The notes below the pieces were generated by a model. The model had not been told where the DNA came from, did no database searches, and saw only the letters and a program-made list of their open reading frames with translations. From Mycoplasma sp. CAG:877 (GTDB lineage: Bacteria; Bacillota_I; Bacilli_A; RF39; UBA660): DNA of 8,941 nucleotides. Positions 1 to 5,863 of the stretch are shown here, piece by piece. Numbering within the stretch: position 1 is the stretch's first letter; each line of letters opens with the position of its first letter. The stretch lies in NCBI GenBank assembly GCA_000433455.1, contig HF992492.1, positions 1 to 8,941 of the forward strand, in the 5' to 3' direction. A program made the translations under genes and the position numbers.

Positions 1-28
1 GGACTTAAAAGTTCGTAAGTTTTTATTT
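1..28 (+). repeat. Copy D: 3' end of the repeated terminator element
   Basis: The first 28 bases match positions 8731-8758 at all but one position (A here, G there). The shared piece is the right half of a hairpin (GGAC, loop TTAAAA, GTTCGT) followed by a T-rich run. In the right-hand copy this is the terminator of element C, so the window probably begins inside another copy of that element. The rest of this copy lies outside the window. Confidence 0.6.
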
Positions 29-35
29 ACTAACT

Positions 36-76
36 AAAAAGAGGAAAAATTATCAAAATAATTTAATCCTCTTTTT
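36..76. terminator. Bidirectional intrinsic terminator
   Basis: AAAAAGAGGA (36-45) pairs perfectly with TCCTCTTTTT (67-76). An inner AAATTAT/ATAATTT stem closes on a CAAA loop. The arms are flanked by A and T runs on both strands, so it can terminate the element entering from the left and also transcripts of the minus-strand hydrolase gene. Confidence 0.7.
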
Positions 77-91
77 ATGTTTTTCTTAATT

Positions 92-196
92 TGGGAGTAA
101 TATTCTTGTCTAGCCAGCACTGAATTTATACTCCCATATAAATTCTCATGTGGGGAAATCCCCAATCACCCCAAATTTGTATTGATTTTATCAATG
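92..196. other. Structured intergenic stretch with competing hairpins
   Basis: This non-coding stretch lies downstream of the hydrolase gene. TGGGAGTA (92-99) can pair with TACTCCCA (129-136). The second arm also lies within a perfect 9-bp hairpin, GAATTTATA (122-130) with TATAAATTC (137-145), so the two folds exclude each other. A compact TGGGG/CCCCA hairpin (151-164) and ATTGAT/ATCAAT follow. I recognise no RNA family, insertion-sequence end or attachment site. Confidence 0.4.
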
Positions 197-225
197 TCTA
201 TTATGTAATTTTTACAATAATTCAA

Positions 226-1257
226 TTACCTTGATACTCCGTAATCTATTTTTCTGCTTTCAATGGTACTTTTATAAGTATCATTAACGAATTTATCGCC
301 TAGTTCATTTACACCTATACCATTTCTATTATTGTGACCTCTGCCTAAAATTATTTTGTGTTGAACATCGATTCCTAAGTTTTGTAATATTTGAATTGTA
401 TTTTGTGCTCTGGAAAACATTTCTGTTCCTAAAATACTTCTTTGATATTTCCCAACTTCTGTTGGCACACTTCTATCAAAATAACTCATATCATGCATAG
501 GAGCAGGTTGACCAAAAACATCAAACCTTGAGTCTGATTTGTTTTGTGTTTCAAGTTCTCCAACATAATATCTAAACTTAATTTTTGAATAGCTTTCTAA
601 ATCAAATTTCTTACCTGTTAAAGATTCATAATCAGCTATTCCTAATGGATAAGCCAATTTTTCTGTTGGAATAGGAATACTACCACTTGCACCACCTATA
701 CAAGCAGTTTCAACGATGTCTGGATGTAATAAAGCAAATCGTTGTGCAAAGACTCCTGAACTTGAATATCCGTTTAAAAATATTCTATCTTTTACAACTA
801 ATCCTCTTTCTTGTTCTAAAATAGATTTTGCCCTACCAATAATTTTAACTACTTGCTCATCTATTCTATAATTTCTATCATCCCTTGAAATACTAAAACA
901 TTCTTGAGATAATTGTTGTAAATATGGATAATCTCTATAGCTTGGTATTAATGGAACAACAATAGGGCTCGGCAAATCTCTTGTTAATTGCGCTAATCTA
1001 ATTCCTGTTTGAGCTCCTTGTTCTATAATTTCTTGTAAATTTCCACTTTCTAAATTGTTTGCTTCTACCACAAGTTGGCCATTTGTATTTTCTGATAACG
1101 GAATTGCAAGAATACATGGTATATTAATACCTTTATTCATATCAGTAGCTAAAAATTTTATTTTATATGGAATTCCATTAATTTGATATTCTAAATCTAT
1201 ATCTCTACCATGCTCCAATTCGCTAGATACATATCTTATAAATTCATCTTTATTCAT
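226..1257 (-). CDS. Alpha/beta hydrolase (esterase-like), cytoplasmic
   Basis: Predicted protein of 343 residues using the ATG at 1257. A GTG nine bases upstream is in frame, but AGGTG sits six bases before the ATG and favours it. There is no signal peptide or membrane segment. A nucleophile elbow Gly-Tyr-Ser-Ser-Ser-Gly lies at about residues 163-168 (likely nucleophile Ser165), inside a typical strand-elbow-helix followed by FALLHPD, as in serine hydrolases of the esterase/PHB-depolymerase type. A likely catalytic His is in GRGHNN near residue 308. An acidic residue in YVGELE near 234 could complete the triad. The substrate cannot be told from the sequence. It stands alone on the minus strand, with its own promoter and terminator, and faces away from element A. 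The fold is fairly sure; the biological role is unknown. Confidence 0.75.
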   Translation of the reverse strand: MNKDEFIRYVSSELEHGRDIDLEYQINGIPYKIKFLATDMNKGINIPCILAIPLSENTNGQLVVEANNLESGNLQEIIEQGAQTGIRLAQLTRDLPSPIVVPLIPSYRDYPYLQQLSQECFSISRDDRNYRIDEQVVKIIGRAKSILEQERGLVVKDRIFLNGYSSSGVFAQRFALLHPDIVETACIGGASGSIPIPTEKLAYPLGIADYESLTGKKFDLESYSKIKFRYYVGELETQNKSDSRFDVFGQPAPMHDMSYFDRSVPTEVGKYQRSILGTEMFSRAQNTIQILQNLGIDVQHKIILGRGHNNRNGIGVNELGDKFVNDTYKSTIESRKIDYGVSR

Positions 1258-1306
1258 ACTTATCACCTATACAATATAATATTAAAGTTTTATTTTATCT
1301 AAAATA

Positions 1307-1315
1307 ATTATAACA
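1307..1315 (-). promoter_or_regulatory. Extended -10 promoter of the hydrolase gene
   Basis: On the minus strand the sequence reads TGTTATAAT, an exact extended -10 (TG, any base, TATAAT), about 50 bases before the ATG. No good -35 is visible, as is usual for extended -10 promoters. Confidence 0.5.
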
Positions 1316-1365
1316 TATAAATTAAAATTCTTCTATCTTTCGGAGAAAACAAAGTTTTATTACTA

Positions 1366-1394
1366 TTGAAATCATACAGAAATTAATATATAAT
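1366..1394 (+). promoter_or_regulatory. Strong sigma-A-type promoter for element A
   Basis: TTGAAA (1366-1371), a 17-base spacer, and TATAAT (1389-1394). Transcription would start near 1401, just before the first hairpin of element A. Confidence 0.7.
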
Positions 1395-1400
1395 ATTTAT

Positions 1401-1514
1401 AGAAATAGAGAGTTGTAGTTCGTAAGCTGTAGCTTAACCGCTTCATTGACGAATCTTTTCGAACTATTTAGTTTGAACTTGATATATAGAATCAATCGAA
1501 AGATTGATTTTTTT
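1401..1514 (+). ncRNA. Element A: structured RNA-like leader ending in a terminator
   Basis: From the predicted start near 1401 the RNA would run about 114 nt. It contains GTTGTAG (1412-1418), an AAGCT/AGCTT hairpin, a segment like CGCTTCATTGACGAATC, a hairpin TTCGAACTA/TAGTTTGAA (1458-1477), and a terminator. The block from 1458 to about 1545 is nearly identical to 7327-7414 (element B), including the terminator. The 5' part is only partly conserved. I know of no Rfam family that fits. It may be an attenuator for the following gene or a stand-alone small RNA. Confidence 0.45.
1490..1514 (+). terminator. Intrinsic terminator of element A
   Basis: AATCAATC (1490-1497), a GAAA tetraloop, then GATTGATT (1502-1509) running into a T run to 1514. 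The identical hairpin ends element B. Confidence 0.8.
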
Positions 1515-1529
1515 GTGTCTTACAAAGAA

Positions 1530-1551
1530 ATCATCCTAAAGAAAGGATGGT
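1530..1551 (+). promoter_or_regulatory. Hairpin that covers the ribosome binding site
   Basis: ATCATCCT (1530-1537) pairs with AGGATGGT (1544-1551; one G-T pair) across an AAAGAA loop. The 3' arm is the Shine-Dalgarno-like AAAGGATGG of the next gene, so folding would hide the ribosome binding site. Confidence 0.45.
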
Positions 1552-1555
1552 GTTT

Positions 1556-1831
1556 GTGATTAATATTATCAAACAAGAAATACCTATTAATAAATCACTT
1601 AAAAAGAAATTAGAATTTATTTGTGATTTTTGTAATACTACTCCTACATTTATAAATGGAAGTATTAGAAAAATTGATAAATCTAATTTGGCTTATGTTG
1701 AACCTCACAAAGTAATTATCAATAATATAATATTTCTTGTTTTTAATTATTCTAATGATGTTTATATCAAAAACTTTGGTAATAAAATTAAAATCAATGA
1801 ATTAGAAGATTATTTAAAGCATGCCAACTAG
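1556..1831 (+). CDS. Small protein of unknown function (about 91 aa)
   Basis: I do not recognise this protein. It is short, soluble and rich in Ile, Asn and Lys. A Cys-x-x-Cys pair occurs in ICDFCNTTP near residue 25, too little for a zinc-finger call. There is no signal peptide or membrane helix. An ATG at 1547 would add three residues, but AAAGG touches that ATG, while GTG at 1556 is correctly spaced from AAAGGATGG; both are possible. It follows element A and a hairpin that covers its ribosome binding site, and lies just upstream of the relaxase remnant. It may be cargo of the former mobilisable element or a small defence-related protein. Confidence 0.5.
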   Translation: MINIIKQEIPINKSLKKKLEFICDFCNTTPTFINGSIRKIDKSNLAYVEPHKVIINNIIFLVFNYSNDVYIKNFGNKIKINELEDYLKHAN

Positions 1832-1890
1832 TAATTTTGCCCTAAATAGTTTATAATTAGATTAGAAAAACTTATATCTGATTTTTTTAT

Positions 1891-1938
1891 GGGCGAAGTA
1901 GTACAAATAAGCCTAGTTGTACTGCTTCGCTCTTTTTT
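1891..1938 (+). terminator. Long hairpin with T run (terminator, possibly oriT-related)
   Basis: A 16-bp stem (1891-1906 with 1917-1932, two G-T pairs) encloses the 10-base loop ATAAGCCTAG and runs into TCTTTTTT. It is the strongest hairpin in the left half of the window. It terminates the small gene and lies directly upstream of the relaxase remnant, where MobV elements often carry oriT inverted repeats. Confidence 0.75.
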
Positions 1939-1948
1939 AGTAAAGGAG

Positions 1949-3129
1949 ATGATGATAATTGGATGATGTAAAAAATTATATAAAGAAGAATTTGATGAAG
2001 CAAAAGAAGAATATAACCTAAAGCAAATAAGAGACGATAGAAAAATCAAAGATTATTTTACTCATATAAGTAATAATGAGAAAAATGATTTAGCCTGTGA
2101 AATAATAATTGAACTTGGGGATAAAAAGTATTGAGATACAAAAGATGATGAGTTTAAAAGAAGAATGACAAATGTTTATAAAAAGCAAATTGAAGATTTA
2201 GAAATTATATTACCTACTTTTAAGATTGCAAGTGCTATTATTCATTATGATGAAACAAGTCCACATATGCATATTGTTAGTGTTCCAATTAAATACAAAA
2301 GTAAAAATGGTATGTTTAAACAAGTTGGCAAATCTGATGTATTTACTAAAACAAAGTTAATAGAACTACAAGATAAAATGAGGACATTATGTATTGCTAG
2401 TTTTAATAAAGAATATAGTTTAAATAATGTTTTAAAAACTAAACAAAAAGGTAGAAATAAAGACATAAATGTTAAAGATATGGGTGGCTATATTGAAATG
2501 CAAGAAGAAATATCTAAAAACAAAGAACGACTAGAAATTGCTAATAAAAAATCACTTGAACTAGATAATAATTCTAATGATGTTAAAGATATCGTTAATA
2601 ATTTAAAAACTACTTTTACTAACAAAGATAAATATGTTTTAAATAAAGATGATAAAGATAAAATTGATAAATTTATTCAGCAAGTAGATTCAACTAATAA
2701 AGAATATAAGAAAATGCAAAAGTTATCTATACCTTAAGTGATGTAGAAACTGAATTAAAGTATAATAGAGAAAAAGTTAAAATACTAACTGAAAATAACG
2801 ATGCTTTAAATATTAAAGTTAAATTACTTGAAAAAAAGATAGATAAACAAGAAGATGAAATTGATGATCTTAAAGAAAAAAATTCTAAACTACAAAGCAC
2901 CATTACTTTTTTTGAAAACTTATTTGATAGATTAGTTAAATTTATTAAAGATAAAATGTTTGGAAAAGAAAAAAAACGAGAAGATTATTGGAATTTTTCA
3001 AAAGATTTATATAATCATAATATATTTAGTGATAAAACTATTGAATCAATTCAAGAGGATTATATTTGGAATAAAGAAAACGATAAAGATAAAGACAAAG
3101 GAAAAGATGATTACGAAATTGATATGTAA
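1949..3129 (+). pseudogene. MobV/Pre-type relaxase, degraded
   Basis: The intact stretch 2165-2737 carries His-Tyr-Asp-Glu-Thr-Ser-Pro-His-Met-His (2243-2272), the HxDExxPHxH metal-binding motif of MobV relaxases, followed by the family's KQKGRNKDINVKDMGGY region. Relaxases of this family nick and bind oriT during plasmid or element transfer. In the same frame, homology-like sequence extends upstream to an ATG at 1949 behind AAAGGAG, but it crosses TGA at 1964-1966 and at 2132-2134. About one base is missing near 2713-2735, after which the coiled-coil C-terminal part continues in another frame to TAA at 3127-3129. The N-terminal 40-60 residues normal for MobV are also absent. The gene is therefore a remnant of a mobilisable element. 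Both TGA codons fall where the family has Trp. Confidence 0.8.
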
Positions 3130-3140
3130 TCATCTTTTTT
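3102..3140 (+). terminator. Terminator between convergent relaxase remnant and glyS
   Basis: AAAAGATGATTAC (3102-3114) pairs perfectly over 13 bp with GTAATCATCTTTT (3126-3138), with a T run to 3140. The relaxase stop codon lies in the 3' arm. It may also act weakly on the minus strand for glyS, where the T run is short. Confidence 0.8.
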
Positions 3141-3141
3141 A

Positions 3142-4509
3142 TTAAAACTTAATTCTTTCGGAAATATAGTTTTGAATCTCATCAACACTAATTGTTACTT
3201 GTTGCATAGTATCTCTATCTCTAATAGTAACTGTATTGTTTTCTAGAGTTTCATCATCTATTGTTATACAATATGGTGTTCCTATAACATCTTGTCTTCT
3301 ATATCTTTTACCAATATTACCAGATTCATCAAATGTACATGAAAATTCACTACATAATTTAAAGAATAATTCATTTGCTTTTTCACTATGTCTTTTCTTA
3401 ATTAATGGTAAAATAGCAACTTTATATGGTGCAATATATGGATGTAATTTTAATACCTCTCTAGTTGTACCATCTTCAAGTGTTTCTTCAGTATATGCAT
3501 CACATATTAAAGTTAAGAACATTCTACCACAACCTACAGATGTTTCTAAAATATATGGTGTATATTTTTCGTTTGTATCTGGATCTAAATAATCAAGATT
3601 TTGTCCAGAGAATTTTGCATGTTGTTTTAAATCATAATCAGATCTATTGTGTATTCCCCAAAGTTCATCAAAACCTGTTGGAAATTCATATTGAATATCA
3701 GTTGCTGCATGAGCATAGAATACTAATTTATCATGATCTTTAAATCTTAATTTTTCTGGTCTTACACCTAAATCAGTTAAGAATTTCATAGATTGCTCTT
3801 TATTGTAATTATATATTGCTTCATCTTCACCAGGTTTACAGAAAGTCTGTAATTCCATTTGCTCAAACTCAATAGTTCTAAATAAGAAATTACCAGGTGT
3901 AACTTCATTTCTAAAGCTTTTACCAACTTGGCAAATTGTCATTGGTAATTTACTTCTTGAAGTTCTAAGAACATTCTGAAAGTTTATATAGATACCTTGG
4001 CAAGTTTCAGGTCTTAAGTAGATTTCAAGTTTATCGTTATTAACTGTACCTCTATAAGTTTTAAACATTAAATCAAATTCTCTTATATCTGTATAATTAT
4101 TTGAACCACAATTAGGACATTTAATATTCTTTTTAATATAGTCAATCATTTCGTCTTGTGTCATTAAATCAGGATTAACTTCGTTAGTAAATTCGCTAAT
4201 TAAATTATCTGCTCTATATCTCTTTTTGCAATCTTTACAATCTATTTGAGGATCACTAAATGAAGTAGCATGACCACTAGCTTCCCATACGCGAGGATTC
4301 ATTAATATACCGCAATCTATTTCATAAGAATTTTGTCTTTCATCAACAAATCTTTTCTTCCAGGCTGATTTAATATTGGTAATTGTTTTACTACCTAAAA
4401 TACCAAAGTCCCAAGTATTAGCAAGTCCGCCATATATTTCACTACCTTGATAAATGAAACCATATTGCTTACACAAATTAACTATTTTTTCCATTGTAAC
4501 TTTTTCCAC
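3142..4509 (-). CDS. glyS: Glycyl-tRNA synthetase, alpha2 dimer type (class II)
   Basis: It attaches glycine to tRNA-Gly in the cytoplasm; this is the single-chain homodimeric form also called GlyQS. Visible signatures are the N-terminal GSEIYGGLANTWDFG, two Cys pairs (CKDC and CPNC, about residues 91-94 and 131-134) of the usual insertion, LRPETCQGIYINF, class II motif 2 with FRNE (about 199-202) and FEQMELQ, and motif 3 ETSVGCGR (to about 329). A C-terminal anticodon-binding domain starts near LHPYIAPYKV. The length, 455 residues, is normal. I chose GTG at 4509 because AAGGAG ends nine bases before it; the ATG at 4518 touches that ribosome binding site. The gene is intact, uses only TGG for Trp, and is controlled by the T-box upstream. 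It is the one clear housekeeping gene here. Confidence 0.95.
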   Translation of the reverse strand: MEKVTMEKIVNLCKQYGFIYQGSEIYGGLANTWDFGILGSKTITNIKSAWKKRFVDERQNSYEIDCGILMNPRVWEASGHATSFSDPQIDCKDCKKRYRADNLISEFTNEVNPDLMTQDEMIDYIKKNIKCPNCGSNNYTDIREFDLMFKTYRGTVNNDKLEIYLRPETCQGIYINFQNVLRTSRSKLPMTICQVGKSFRNEVTPGNFLFRTIEFEQMELQTFCKPGEDEAIYNYNKEQSMKFLTDLGVRPEKLRFKDHDKLVFYAHAATDIQYEFPTGFDELWGIHNRSDYDLKQHAKFSGQNLDYLDPDTNEKYTPYILETSVGCGRMFLTLICDAYTEETLEDGTTREVLKLHPYIAPYKVAILPLIKKRHSEKANELFFKLCSEFSCTFDESGNIGKRYRRQDVIGTPYCITIDDETLENNTVTIRDRDTMQQVTISVDEIQNYISERIKF

Positions 4510-4518
4510 TTTTATCAT

Positions 4519-4525
4519 CTCCTTT
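4519..4525 (-). promoter_or_regulatory. glyS ribosome binding site (decides the start)
   Basis: On the minus strand it reads AAAGGAG. It abuts the ATG at 4518 but lies nine bases before the GTG at 4509, so translation should start at the GTG. Confidence 0.65.
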
Positions 4526-4656
4526 AAAATAAAAGAGATTCTAACTTACGTTGAGACGACATTACATCGCGGTTCCACTCAACTTATTCGTTAGAATCCC
4601 TCAAAAGTATACAGCTGATAGGTTTCCAAGCCCGTCATCGCTCTTCAAAAAATTAC
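4525..4656 (-). promoter_or_regulatory. Glycine T-box leader of glyS
   Basis: On the minus strand, TGGAACCGCG (4577-4568) is the T-box bulge. Its TGGA would pair with the UCCA end of tRNA-Gly, matching the usual discriminator U. The antiterminator stem uses GTTGAG/CTCAAC (4578-4583 with 4550-4555). The competing terminator pairs GATTCTAAC (4598-4590) with GTTAGAATC (4545-4537), followed by a T-rich run. Upstream, GATGA in AGCGATGACGGG resembles the K-turn at the base of Stem I. The space between the transcription start and the antiterminator is only about 70-75 nt, and I could not place a glycine specifier codon with confidence. Confidence 0.85.
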
Positions 4657-4662
4657 GATTTG

Positions 4663-4691
4663 ATTATAATACTTTATTTAAGTTTTGTCAA
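4663..4691 (-). promoter_or_regulatory. Consensus promoter of glyS
   Basis: On the minus strand: TTGACA (4691-4686), a spacer of exactly 17 bases, and TATAAT (4668-4663). Both hexamers are perfect. The transcript would start near 4656, directly before the T-box. Confidence 0.9.
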
Positions 4692-4745
4692 TTATTTGCC
4701 ACAAAACTACTAGTTTTTAATAGAAATGCTGATAATTTTAAAAAA

Positions 4746-4772
4746 TTAGCACTAAACATTGATAAATGCTAA
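4746..4772. promoter_or_regulatory. CIRCE-like inverted repeat (possible HrcA site)
   Basis: TTAGCACTA, nine bases, AAATGCTAA. The CIRCE operator bound by the heat-shock repressor HrcA is TTAGCACTC-N9-GAGTGCTAA. The arm length, the spacing and 15 of the 18 arm bases agree. It lies about 55 bases upstream of the glyS -35 and about 330 bases before the defence operon, with no chaperone gene nearby. It may be a leftover operator or a chance palindrome. Confidence 0.35.
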
Positions 4773-4779
4773 TTTGTAT

Positions 4780-4881
4780 GGTATTATTTTGTTGTAATAC
4801 CGCAGTACTTTATCAAAGTATAAAAAAACATTTGTAGAGCAACAAATGTTTAGTATTACAATGTAGAGGCAACTACATTGT
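4780..4881 (+). other. Hairpin cluster, possible structured RNA
   Basis: Four perfect or near-perfect stems lie in 100 bases: GGTATTA/TAATACC (4780-4801), TACTTT/AAAGTA (4806-4820), AAACATTTGT/ACAAATGTTT (4826-4851), and ACAATGTAG/CTACATTGT (4858-4881). In addition TTGTAATAC (4792-4800) can pair with GTATTACAA (4853-4861), enclosing two hairpins but disrupting the first and last. The two big hairpins have similar loops (AGAGCA and AGGCAA). No open reading frame is present. I recognise no known family. Confidence 0.45.
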
Positions 4882-4922
4882 TTAAAGATACCTACAAAAC
4901 GAAATAGGCTTGGACGAACAAG

Positions 4923-5006
4923 AAAAATGAAATAAATTTATCATGTTCATTATTATGATATCAAATATTTTTAATAAATGCAATAATATAAATAAATTTC
5001 ATTTTT
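4923..5006 (+). other. Long AT-rich inverted repeat before the defence operon
   Basis: AAAAATGAAAT (4923-4933) pairs with ATTTCATTTTT (4996-5006), with partial pairing and an ATCAT/ATGAT hairpin inside. The T run at its right end makes it look like a weak terminator, or an element end. No convincing promoter for the operon is visible here. Confidence 0.35.
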
Positions 5007-5030
5007 TCGTAAGACTAAAATATGTAAACA

Positions 5031-5098
5031 GGGAGGTGAAATTTATTTTTATTTTTAAACATATAGTTTCCTCTATAAAATAATTATAGAAAGAAGGA
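5031..5098 (+). promoter_or_regulatory. Leader of the defence operon: orphan and real ribosome binding sites
   Basis: GGGAGG (5031-5036) is a strong Shine-Dalgarno sequence with no start codon at a usable distance. The overlapping GTG at 5036 would encode only 15 residues and is badly placed. GAGG..GAAA can pair with TTTCCTC (5067-5073). CTATAA/TTATAG form a small hairpin further on. The true ribosome binding site of the first gene is the AGAAGGA at 5092-5098, six bases before the ATG. Confidence 0.35.
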
Positions 5099-5104
5099 AA
5101 TAAC

Positions 5105-5863
5105 ATGAATGATAAAATTTTAAAAAATATCTTTGATAATCTAGAATCATCTTTAAAAAATGAGATGAGAATAAGAATTCAACATAATTTAGAAGATGGA
5201 AAATACCGTGAATACTTAGTAAAAAGAATATTATCTAAAATAGTACCATCTAAATATGAAATAACAAATGGTTTTGTTATTGATAGTCAAAATAATAAAT
5301 CAGATGAAATGGATATAATTATATATGATAAAAGCTATGTTCCTCCATTTTTTGATGAAACATACACAGTTGTTCCAATTGAATCTGTAATAGCAGTTAT
5401 TCAAGTAAAAACAACTTTAACTTGGGAACAATTAGGAAAATCAATAGACAATCTAAACTCTATAGATAAATTAAAAACTAAAATTGGTGGTAAAATTATA
5501 TCTGCCAAAGGTGCTGGAATCATAGAAGAAGAAAGATTTGTTGCACCATATAAAATTATAGTTTCTTATAAATCAGATATTGCTAAAGACTATGATTTTT
5601 CACAAGAAATGGAAAATAAACACTTAGACATGATTTATATTGTTGATGGTGACTATGATTTATATATAAAGCATAGAATTGAACCAGACGGTGTTGTTAA
5701 TCTAAATCAAAAAGAATTAGAAAAAAATAAAGTTAAAGGAAATATAGAAAAAGTTAAGGATAGCAAATTATGTAATTTTGCGCTACAGTTATTAGACAAA
5801 ATGAAACTAATTAACAATGCAATAATCATAAACTATAAAGAATATATAAAGGGGGCAAAATAA
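5105..5863 (+). CDS. DUF6602-like protein, candidate PD-(D/E)XK nuclease effector
   Basis: Protein of 252 residues, soluble, with no signal peptide or membrane helix. The N-terminal two thirds match the pattern I know as DUF6602: a helix with REYLVKRIL (Glu37), SKYEITNGFVID, then DEMDIIIYD (Asp70), PIESVIAVIQVKTTL. Asp70 and Gln100-x-Lys102 fit the core of restriction-endonuclease-like folds, with Gln replacing the usual Glu; some nucleases of this fold carry such a QxK. The C-terminal part (about 130-252) has no recognised motif and could sense a nucleotide signal. The stop shares its last base with the start of the CD-NTase gene (TAATG), so the two are translationally coupled. By position it is the likely CBASS effector, but DNA cleavage and ligand binding are inferences. 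Confidence 0.7.
   Translation: MNDKILKNIFDNLESSLKNEMRIRIQHNLEDGKYREYLVKRILSKIVPSKYEITNGFVIDSQNNKSDEMDIIIYDKSYVPPFFDETYTVVPIESVIAVIQVKTTLTWEQLGKSIDNLNSIDKLKTKIGGKIISAKGAGIIEEERFVAPYKIIVSYKSDIAKDYDFSQEMENKHLDMIYIVDGDYDLYIKHRIEPDGVVNLNQKELEKNKVKGNIEKVKDSKLCNFALQLLDKMKLINNAIIINYKEYIKGAK

Noticed and set aside
1828..2466. Minus-strand open frames opposite the relaxase remnant
   Set aside because: They mirror the AT-rich coding sequence of the relaxase; their low-complexity hydrophobic translations are typical antisense shadows.
2960..3145. Lys/Ile-rich 61-aa open frame
   Set aside because: It overlaps the C-terminal part of the relaxase in another frame, where the relaxase-like coiled coil and tail are clearly read.
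3236..3743. Two open frames on the plus strand inside glyS
   Set aside because: They lie antisense to a fully conserved synthetase gene, have no ribosome binding sites, and their translations have no recognisable features.
4551..4772. Open frame across the T-box and the glyS promoter
   Set aside because: It is antisense to clear regulatory elements and has no start signal.
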